Assembly (NCBI GenBank): GCA_964445985.1
Contig: CAYUMU010000082.1
Span: 1-29,452 of the forward strand
From: CAYUMU01 sp964445985
GTDB lineage: Bacteria > Planctomycetota > Planctomycetia > Pirellulales > S012-138
Direction of reading: 5' to 3'
Length of the DNA: 29,452 nt
Of the stretch, positions 23,820-29,452 are shown piece after piece (position 1 is the first letter of the stretch; each line of letters starts with the position of its first letter). The notes beneath the pieces were generated by a model that saw only the letters and a list, made by a program, of their open reading frames with translations, was not told where the DNA came from and searched no databases. A program made the translations under genes and the position numbers.

Positions 23820-24599
23820 ATGCAAATTGCCTGGTCGAATCGTGCCTGGCCGCAGTTGAAACCGGCGGAGTTTCTGGAGATTCTCCGCGGAGCGGGGCTT
23901 TCTCGCTGGGTGCATGACTTGGGGAATGTTGAAGGTCGCGAGGTCGGGGAGCTGTTGTGGCCGGAGTTGGAGGGGCTAACGCTGGCCGCGGTTTCGTTCT
24001 CCTCCACCATGGCCGAAGCGGCCGATTTGGAACTGGCGAAGGCGATTGTGCGGATGGCCCAGGGGCGGCAGGCTCAAGTGGTCAACCTGCACGTGCTGGT
24101 GGCGATGCAAGAGTTTGCCTCGCTGCCCGACGTGCTGGCTGGCAACCTGTTGCGGTTGGCCGACGAGGCGGCGGCTGGCGGGATCAAGTTGTGCCTGGAT
24201 AGTAGCAGCGGTTTGGGAGGGAGCAGCCGGGCGATTGCCCGCACGATGAACGGTTTGGAGCACCCGGCCTTGCGGCTGCAGTTCGACCCGGGGGCTTACG
24301 TGGCGCAGAACCCCGGCTCTCAGGTGGAGATTGCCTTGCAGCGGCTGATTGGCTGGGTGGGGAGCTTCCGGCTGGCGGACGCGGTGTTTGGCAGCGCGGA
24401 GCTCGACTTTCCTCCGCTAGGGCAAGGGGCGGCGGTCGATTTTGCGCGGCTGTTGCAACTGGTGCAGGCGATGGAACTCGACGTGCCGTGCGAGGTGTAT
24501 TTTCGACCGGTGACGAAGCGGCCGGCGACGGCGCCGCGGATCGAGCAGTGGTTGCGGGAGAGTTTGAGAACGCTGCAGGATTGCGGGTGGCGGTGGTAG
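23820..24599 (+). CDS. Sugar-phosphate isomerase/epimerase-like TIM-barrel protein
   Basis: A 259-aa protein with the repeating strand-helix pattern of the xylose-isomerase-like TIM barrel (AP endonuclease family 2 fold). Recognisable blocks are VVNLHVLVA (about 87-95), the strand IKLCLDSS (122-129), LRLQFDPGAYVAQNPG (151-166) and VPCEVYFRP (222-230). In active family members the metal is held by Glu, Asp, His and Glu. Here the first position is D127 rather than Glu, D156 is kept, the usual His of an HIKD-type motif is replaced in RLADA (184-188), and E225 is present. The enzyme may use no metal or be inactive. It begins 44 bp after the acylase stop and is probably in the same transcript. No strong ribosome binding site is seen. 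Confidence 0.7.
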   Translation: MQIAWSNRAWPQLKPAEFLEILRGAGLSRWVHDLGNVEGREVGELLWPELEGLTLAAVSFSSTMAEAADLELAKAIVRMAQGRQAQVVNLHVLVAMQEFASLPDVLAGNLLRLADEAAAGGIKLCLDSSSGLGGSSRAIARTMNGLEHPALRLQFDPGAYVAQNPGSQVEIALQRLIGWVGSFRLADAVFGSAELDFPPLGQGAAVDFARLLQLVQAMELDVPCEVYFRPVTKRPATAPRIEQWLRESLRTLQDCGWRW

Positions 24600-24904
24600 T
24601 TGGTTTCTTGCTTGTTATCAGCTTTTAGCCAGGGTTTGATCGCAGCGACAACCCTGGTTTGCGGGTGGTAAGTTTCTGTGTTCATCCTAGAAAAGGATGA
24701 TAGCCGGGTGGAACGAACCACCGACGCGGCTGCGACCTCTGGGCTTTCCGGTGGTGGCGCTGCGCTTACCACCGGCTACTGGCTGCAAACCCCTTCGGGG
24801 TAAATTAAGGATGAGGCACGTCTGCTCCCAGTCCGATCGTTGCTATTCATGCCTATCGAGGTAAGCGGCAAGCTATTCTTAGGCCGACGTTTAATTTAGA
24901 GGCT
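24600..24904. other. Convergent intergenic region
   Basis: About 305 bp between the convergent epimerase-like and histidine kinase genes, with no coding signal. It contains the hairpins at 24748-24801, listed separately, and AT-richer flanks on both sides. Confidence 0.5.
24748..24801. terminator. Double hairpin, dispersed repeat or terminator
   Basis: ccggtggt (24748-24755) pairs with accaccgg (24768-24775). Thirteen bases later acccc (24789-24793) pairs with ggggt (24797-24801) around ttc. The composite form, a ccggtggtggcgctgcgc stem followed by ccccttcgggg, is one I recall as a dispersed planctomycete intergenic repeat. Its place between convergent stops fits a terminator, though there is no T run. 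Confidence 0.5.
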
Positions 24905-26410
24905 CTAAGTGGGAGAATCGGGCGGTAAGACCAGCGTGATGGTCGTACCTTCGCTGGCTGCCGAAGCCACTTCGATCCGTCCGCCGTGCTGCTCGATGAT
25001 TCGCCAAACTTTGCTGAGGCCCACGCCGAGTCCGCGGCCCGATTCTCGGCCGGAGAAATAGGGCTCGAACAAGTGCCGTCGCACGTCGGGCGAGATGCCA
25101 GGGCCGGTGTCGCGGACGGCGATCCGCGTTTCACCCGTTGTTGGTGCTGTTCCGTGTTCCGCGGCCGATTGCGAGAGTTCAATTTCCAGCAGGCCGGAAC
25201 CTTGCAGGGCGAACAGGCTGTTGAGGCATAAGGCGCGGATGGCGGCCAGCAGTTGGGCGCGATCGGCCGTGACGGCGAGGGGTTGGCCGTGGCCGCCGCG
25301 GCGAAAGACCACGTTACGGTAGCTGCCCTGCCTGGCGAGCTCGGCCAGCAAGCCATCGATGGCGGCGGTGAGTTCGAAGGGGGCCGGCTGGGGCCGGGGC
25401 GGCCGGGCGAAATACATCAGGTCGGCGATCATTTCGTGCACGCGCACGGCCTGGGCGTGGATGGTGGCCAGGTCGCGGCGGCGCTCGGGGTTGGTTTCGC
25501 CGGAAATAAGCAGCTGAGCCCTGCCGCTGATCACGGCAATGGGGTTGTTGATTTCGTGACCTGCGCCCGCGGCAAACTCGGCCAAGGCCGCCAGCCGAGC
25601 GTTTTCGGCGGGGTCGGCGAGCGGAGCGGGGTCGGCGAGCGGAGCGGGGTCGGCGAGCGTGGTTGGTGCAAAGTTCTGCTCGGGAGTTTCGGCAGCGGGC
25701 GTTGGAACTGGCATGGCCCCGCGTTGTCGAACCCAGGCAGGCAGCAGTAGCGAGCCCTGCAACTGCGAGGTTTGCCAGCGAGCGGCCGTTTCCAGGGCGT
25801 GTTGCTGCGAGGCAGACCAGGCAGCGCTGCGTGCTTCCGCTCGGTCTGAGGGCTGACCCGATGCGGGCTGACCCGATGCCTGACCTGTCGCGGCTTTCAA
25901 CCACGCTGGCATGCGCTCGCAGGGAGGTTCGCCAGGGCAAGGTTTGGCCGCGGATGAAGTCAGCCAGGCCTCGGCGTTTTGAATGAGAGCCCACAAAAAG
26001 GCCGGGGCGTGTTCGGGCGAGGTTGTATCTCGGTCGGTTTGGGTGAACCAGGCTTGCGATACGGCGTGGATCGCCAAGGCCCGCCAGCGATGCGGCTGGG
26101 GCGCGGCAGGGGGTGAAGAGAATGAGTCGTTCGCCGTCCAGAAGCGCGGGCTTAAACCCTCGGCCATGAGCCAGGTTGCGCAGTGGTGGAGCGTGGCGAG
26201 CGCGGCCGTTTGGTTGGCGGCGATGAGAGCCCAGAGGGTCAAGGCGGGGTCGGAAGCGAGCGCCTGGGCCAGCGGTTGGGGCTCATTGGTTAGCGAGCTG
26301 TGCAGCCAGGCCAGCTCGGTGGCTTGGGGAAACGGCAAGGAGACCTCGCCGCCCGAGCAACTCAAGCGGGGCAGGTATCGCCAGCGCGGTTGATGTTCTT
26401 CCCCTGGCAC
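24905..26410 (-). CDS. Soluble sensor histidine kinase
   Basis: A cytoplasmic histidine kinase of about 501 aa from the GTG at 26410. No membrane segment is visible. The N-terminal 100 residues (with LPFPQATELAWLHSSLTNEP and LASDPALTLWALIAANQ) weakly resemble an HDOD domain. A low-complexity linker follows, with LADPAP and SGQPA repeats. The H-box is EFAAGAGHEINNPIAV (His285 in this numbering), and the ATPase domain has the N-box region LCLNSLFALQG, the G1 box VRDTGPGISPDVRRHLFEPYF and the G2 box GRGLGVGLS. The start is uncertain: the frame is open to 26776 inside the regulator gene, but no ATG lies in the gap and the GTG has no clear ribosome binding site. It follows its likely partner, the response regulator, in the same direction. 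Confidence 0.85.
   Translation of the reverse strand: MPGEEHQPRWRYLPRLSCSGGEVSLPFPQATELAWLHSSLTNEPQPLAQALASDPALTLWALIAANQTAALATLHHCATWLMAEGLSPRFWTANDSFSSPPAAPQPHRWRALAIHAVSQAWFTQTDRDTTSPEHAPAFLWALIQNAEAWLTSSAAKPCPGEPPCERMPAWLKAATGQASGQPASGQPSDRAEARSAAWSASQQHALETAARWQTSQLQGSLLLPAWVRQRGAMPVPTPAAETPEQNFAPTTLADPAPLADPAPLADPAENARLAALAEFAAGAGHEINNPIAVISGRAQLLISGETNPERRRDLATIHAQAVRVHEMIADLMYFARPPRPQPAPFELTAAIDGLLAELARQGSYRNVVFRRGGHGQPLAVTADRAQLLAAIRALCLNSLFALQGSGLLEIELSQSAAEHGTAPTTGETRIAVRDTGPGISPDVRRHLFEPYFSGRESGRGLGVGLSKVWRIIEQHGGRIEVASAASEGTTITLVLPPDSPT
25610..25659. repeat. 18-bp tandem repeat inside the kinase gene
   Basis: The unit ggggtcggcgagcggagc is repeated 2.8 times and encodes LADPAP repeats in the linker before the H-box. 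The period is a multiple of three, so copy-number change would keep the frame. A second short in-frame repeat (ctgacccgatgc twice, about 25853-25879) encodes SGQPASGQP. Confidence 0.9.
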
Positions 26411-26570
26411 TGTGCGCCACCGCTGGCTTGTTGGTCGTGATTCGTCGGTTCGCCACCGTTCCCTGCTCCATGGGGGAGCAGGCGGGGCACCGACCGCAAA
26501 GGGGCGGAGCGGTGCGTGGCGATGGTTGTTGACTGGATGATCCCTCCGACCGAATTGCGGGGGGATGGCG

Positions 26571-27155
26571 TTACTTGTTCGCCGCCGACGTTTCCATATC
26601 GAGCAGCAAGCAGATCCTTTCGACCAGTTTTTCGATCTCGAAGGGCTTGTGCATGAAGTCGTTGGCGCCGGCAGCTCGCAGTTCGTCGATCTTGTCGTCT
26701 TCGACCATGCCCGAGATGCAGATGATGCGAATATCGTCCATGGCCTTTTCGCCGCGAACCCTTTGGCAGACTTCACGCCCGTTGATATCGGGCAGCATGA
26801 CGTCGAGGACGATGAGGTCGGGGTGGTACTCTTTGACCATCATGCCGGCATCGAAGCCGTTGTTGACGGTTTTGATTTCGAACCTTCCGTCGCGTGCCAG
26901 CACGTCGGACATCAGTTCGACCAATTCGAGATCATCGTCGACGATGAGCACCTTGCGCCGGCCGCTATCGAGAGCGTCGGTGGGGATGCCGTTGTCGCGC
27001 ATGAAGCTGTAGAGCTGATCGCGCGGGATTCGCCGGAACCGGCTGCCGGGGACGCGAAATCCCCTCAATTGGCCTGAGTCGAAACAGCGGATGATCGTCT
27101 GTTGACTGACCTTGCAAATTTTGGCTGCTTCGCCCGTGGTAAACACTGTTTTCAT
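26571..27155 (-). CDS. Response regulator with N-terminal excisionase-type HTH and C-terminal receiver
   Basis: A 194-aa protein. Residues 3-52 form a MerR/excisionase-like winged helix: VFTTGEAAKICKVSQQTIIRCFDSG, then LRGFRVPGSRFRRIPRDQLYSFM. Residues 67-188 form a receiver domain with the acidic cluster D73-D75, the phosphorylation site D118 in LIVLDVMLPD, the signalling position in CISGM and K170 in HKPFE. Usually the receiver comes first and the DNA-binding domain last; here the order is reversed. An AT-richer, purine-rich sequence lies before the ATG at 27155. The histidine kinase gene follows by about 160 bp, so they form a pair in one transcript. Phosphorylation probably controls DNA binding; the target genes are unknown. 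Confidence 0.9.
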   Translation of the reverse strand: MKTVFTTGEAAKICKVSQQTIIRCFDSGQLRGFRVPGSRFRRIPRDQLYSFMRDNGIPTDALDSGRRKVLIVDDDLELVELMSDVLARDGRFEIKTVNNGFDAGMMVKEYHPDLIVLDVMLPDINGREVCQRVRGEKAMDDIRIICISGMVEDDKIDELRAAGANDFMHKPFEIEKLVERICLLLDMETSAANK

Positions 27156-27722
27156 TGTCTGCTAACCACCCTCTCCCTAGCCGATGGCTAGTCAGCAGGA
27201 ACCACCACGATTCGCGCCGCACGAACCGTCCAGGTTCCCATTCGTCCATGGCCTGCGCGCGTTGGAGCGCCCCGACAGAAAGTCCATTTTCAACTGGGGG
27301 GACGTGTCTTTCCAACGTTACTGCAATCGTCAATCCCGACCGCATCTTCCAAGCTTGCCGGAATTGCCTGTGTAGGCGAATTATATCCAGCTTCCGAAGT
27401 GAGTCAACATTGATCTGTGCCTCGTAAACTATTTGTAGGAGGCAACTTGTGGATTTAGCCCTGTTTTACGCCTTATTCAGTTCGCCTTTTCTGTGCAGTT
27501 GATTGCACAAACATTGCAGCTTCACATTCGTTACAACCGTCACAACCGAATCCCCCCAAGCGCAGCCATTCGTACCCGCCATCGGAGCTAGCACTGTAGG
27601 CAGTTATTCGCATGGTGGGATTTCGCGGGCTGCGCTTGGGTTGCCAAGGGTTGGAGCGGGTGCGAAGGCGCGGCACTTTACAAGGAAAGCGGCGGGCACG
27701 CAATCGCGGAGAGCCGCGAAGG
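27156..27722. other. Intergenic region upstream of the response regulator
   Basis: About 565 bp. AT-rich stretches at 27370-27500 probably include the promoter of the two-component pair on the minus strand. It also holds the doubtful 46-aa ORF (27473-27613). Frames on the + strand from 27155 and 27503 look non-coding. No terminator hairpin was recognised. Confidence 0.4.
27473..27613 (-). CDS. Possible small cysteine-motif protein
   Basis: A 46-aa frame from the ATG at 27613 to the TAA at 27473. It contains GGFGCDGCNECE, with C24, C27 and C30 in a CxxCxxC arrangement that could hold a metal. The tail is basic. I do not recognise a family. There is no clear ribosome binding site, and the same frame stays open upstream to 27703 with Arg-rich sequence, so it may be chance. 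Confidence 0.25.
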   Translation of the reverse strand: MRITAYSASSDGGYEWLRLGGFGCDGCNECEAAMFVQSTAQKRRTE

Positions 27723-29231
27723 CTAGAGACGGCCCAGCAAGGCTTGGGCTTCTTGGGCGATTGGGGTTCCCGGCGCTAATTCGATCGCTTCTTGCAGATA
27801 CTCGCGGGCTTTCGCGGCATCGCGCGTGAGCAGCAACTTGGCGAGGCGAAGCTTGGAGTTGGCCTTGGCCTCGCTGGCCGCGCGGCTGGCCGGCAGCGTG
27901 GCGGTGTTGGTGGACGCGCCAGGCGCGGGGCTTTCGTAGGCCACGGCCGCGGGCTTGGGGAGTTCGCTGCCGGGCGTGTTGGCTTTGAGAACCACGTCCA
28001 GGGCGCCCTCGTTGTCGTCCAACTTACCCCAGTCGTCGCGGCAGCGCAGCCAAAGTTGGCCGTCGGCCGGGGCGGTAAACGTGCCGTAGCTACCCAACTC
28101 GAAGGGCTCGGTCAGCGTGTAATCGCCGCGGAAGACCACGCCCATCAACCGACCGGCGCCGGAGCTGTTGCCATCGGCGAGGATGTTGCTTTGGTCGCTG
28201 GCGAGGGTCCACTTGCCGGTGGCGCTGAAGTCGTACTTTTGTCCGCCTTCGACCAGCATGCGGCTGGGCTGCCAGCCGGCGGCCGCTTTGACGCGGGCCG
28301 TTTGCGTTTTGGGGCTGACCACCTTGCTGAATTTGGCGCTCCAATCCCAGGCGCAGAGATCCATGCGATAGCCCTGTTCCATGTGATTGAGGAAGAACAG
28401 GTACTCAAAGATGATTTCGTTGGCCATCGGGCCGTAGACCTGTTCGAAGGTGATCTCTTGTTTTTCGAGCAGACCCCTGCCCAGGGGAAGAAAGCGGGCC
28501 TGGTAGTTGGGGTTGTAGGCCAACAGGTGGCAGAGAGCCCAGCGCCAGGCATAGTTTTGCCACGAATCGCCGGTGGTTTCGGTGGTTGGGTTGATAATGT
28601 CGTTAAGGCTCTTGGGCTGGGTCTGGCGGAGGTATTTGATGACGTAGTCGTCAACCTTGACGTTGCTGCTATTCACTTGCCAGTATTGCCCCATTTCGGC
28701 CATGCCTTCGGAATACCAGAGGGGGCCGCTGGTGCCGAAGGTTTGCTGGCAGTAGGCGTGCACGGCTTCGTGCTTGGGCACGCCCCCCTTGGCAATGCAA
28801 TACACCGTGCTCTTGGTGGCCCTTTGGTTGCCGAGGGAACGCGTGATGCCGATGGTGACGCCGGCTCGATTCACGATGCTGGCAATGCCGCTGGGGTCCA
28901 TCTTTTCGAGATACGCGCGGGGCCAGCCTTGCACGCTGCCTTCGGCCACGAACATTTCGATCACCTGCCGATTGGGCCTCCCCCAATACTTGGAGATCAG
29001 CGAGAGCATGGTCTCGAGCTCGGTGAGCAGGGTCTTGGCGTCGTCGGGCGAAATATCGGTATGGAGGATGAAGTTCTTCGATTGGTAGGTTTGCGTGACG
29101 TTGGCCTTCGCCGGCGTGCCTTGCGCCAGGGCCGGGGAGGCGGCGAAACCGCCGCCGACTGCCAGCAGGGCCGCAACGATCGCCACGCGAAGTAAGCCGC
29201 CACGCGTGCAAGTAGGATTGATGGGCGTCAT
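27723..29231 (-). CDS. Secreted DUF1570-like protein with HEAVH motif and PA-IL-like domain
   Basis: A 502-aa exported protein. A signal peptide covers residues 1-37 (cleavage near ALAQG). Residues about 45-290 form a peptidase-MA-like domain with H154-E-A-V-H158 and, 16 residues on, E175 in LWYSEGMAE, the spacing of a gluzincin metalloprotease zinc site. Residues about 325-420 are a beta domain with FSATGKWTLA, a LMGVVFRGDYTL strand, GTFTAPADGQLWLRC and DDNEGALDVVL, similar in pattern to PA-IL/LecA-type lectin-like domains. The last 45 residues look like a single tetratricopeptide-type helix pair (AREYLQEAIELAPGTP). A GAGGGGGG ribosome binding site precedes the ATG at 29231. The family is typical of planctomycetes; protease activity has not been established to my knowledge. 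Confidence 0.85.
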   Translation of the reverse strand: MTPINPTCTRGGLLRVAIVAALLAVGGGFAASPALAQGTPAKANVTQTYQSKNFILHTDISPDDAKTLLTELETMLSLISKYWGRPNRQVIEMFVAEGSVQGWPRAYLEKMDPSGIASIVNRAGVTIGITRSLGNQRATKSTVYCIAKGGVPKHEAVHAYCQQTFGTSGPLWYSEGMAEMGQYWQVNSSNVKVDDYVIKYLRQTQPKSLNDIINPTTETTGDSWQNYAWRWALCHLLAYNPNYQARFLPLGRGLLEKQEITFEQVYGPMANEIIFEYLFFLNHMEQGYRMDLCAWDWSAKFSKVVSPKTQTARVKAAAGWQPSRMLVEGGQKYDFSATGKWTLASDQSNILADGNSSGAGRLMGVVFRGDYTLTEPFELGSYGTFTAPADGQLWLRCRDDWGKLDDNEGALDVVLKANTPGSELPKPAAVAYESPAPGASTNTATLPASRAASEAKANSKLRLAKLLLTRDAAKAREYLQEAIELAPGTPIAQEAQALLGRL

Positions 29232-29452
29232 CAGATTTGCCCCCCCTCGAACAAAACTAAGAATGGGAGATGAACTGGGGCTGATAGGCAGCAGCCCCCC
29301 CGCCAGTGAGTGGATAGCAGCCTATTCTGACGAAAACGGGCCGGCGGCTCAAGGGAATAGTCGGGAGCTTGTGTTGTCGGGATGTTGTCGGGAGCTTGCT
29401 AGCCCAACTTCCCCAGTTGTTGTTGTAAGTTCTTGCGCTGCAAGGGTTGGGC
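29232..29452. other. Right-edge intergenic sequence
   Basis: Upstream region of the HEAVH protein gene and edge of the window. A short direct repeat, gtcgggagcttg, occurs twice (about 29361 and 29388), with a related tgttgtcggga repeat between. No gene was recognised. Confidence 0.4.

Noticed and set aside
26411..26776. Kinase start at the ATG at 26776 inside the response regulator gene
   Set aside because: The added 122 residues are an out-of-frame translation of the receiver domain and the gap. Their composition is low-quality and nothing matches a kinase.
27503..27829. Plus-strand 108-aa frame near 27503
   Set aside because: It runs antisense into the well-supported HEAVH protein gene and shows no domain or ribosome binding site.

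Overview
The window looks like chromosomal DNA of a planctomycete, most likely of the Pirellulales type. The sequence supports this in several ways: a very large secreted PVC-type dehydrogenase with HEAT repeats and a C-terminal CxxCH haem domain, a secreted DUF1570-like HEAVH protein, a response regulator with an excisionase-type HTH in front of the receiver, an isochorismatase-ThuA fusion, GC-rich coding regions, and intergenic palindromes of a kind I recall as dispersed in planctomycete genomes. The taxonomic call is inference; there is no rRNA or marker gene here.

Layout. Positions 1-551 hold a heptamer tandem array inside a 44-bp direct repeat. Then come ribD (552-1685) and, convergent to it, a small FHA-domain gene (1728-2081). 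A nitrogen-control cluster follows on the + strand: amt (2692-4092), glnB (4160-4498) and glnD (4744-7389). These make the ammonium channel, the PII signal protein and the PII uridylyltransferase/uridylyl-removing enzyme. The end of glnD overlaps by 8 bp the end of a convergent 1031-aa PVC-type dehydrogenase (7382-10477). Divergent from that is a SNF2 helicase with two SWIM-like zinc motifs (10724-13450). Next are a small DUF883-like membrane protein (13757-14062) and a tightly coupled pair, a STAS protein plus a GspE/PilB-type ATPase sharing an ATGA overlap (14535-16111).

The central accessory region (about 16178-18066) is a lower-GC type II restriction-modification cassette. It has a beta-class N4-cytosine methyltransferase, overlapped by an XcyI/Cfr9I-like endonuclease gene that is split by a one-base frameshift near 17455-17466. 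After it lie a membrane-anchored FixH/YtkA-like protein (18097-18648), an 820-bp repeat-rich intergenic region with a possible MITE-like element, the secreted isochorismatase-ThuA fusion (19472-21112, -), a cytoplasmic penicillin-acylase-family Ntn hydrolase with an unusual N-terminus (21319-23775), and a sugar-isomerase-like TIM barrel that has lost part of its metal site (23820-24599).

The right end is a minus-strand two-component pair: an HTH-REC response regulator (26571-27155) followed by a soluble histidine kinase (24905-about 26410). After that come a doubtful 46-aa cysteine-containing ORF and a secreted HEAVH protein with a PA-IL-like domain (27723-29231).

Most of the window is ordinary metabolism and regulation. 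The parts most worth a second look are the broken XcyI-like R-M cassette with apparent scarcity of CCCGGG, the STAS-ATPase couple, the HTH-REC/HK pair, the modified acylase and the intergenic inverted-repeat element. No tRNA, rRNA, CRISPR array or transposase was seen.
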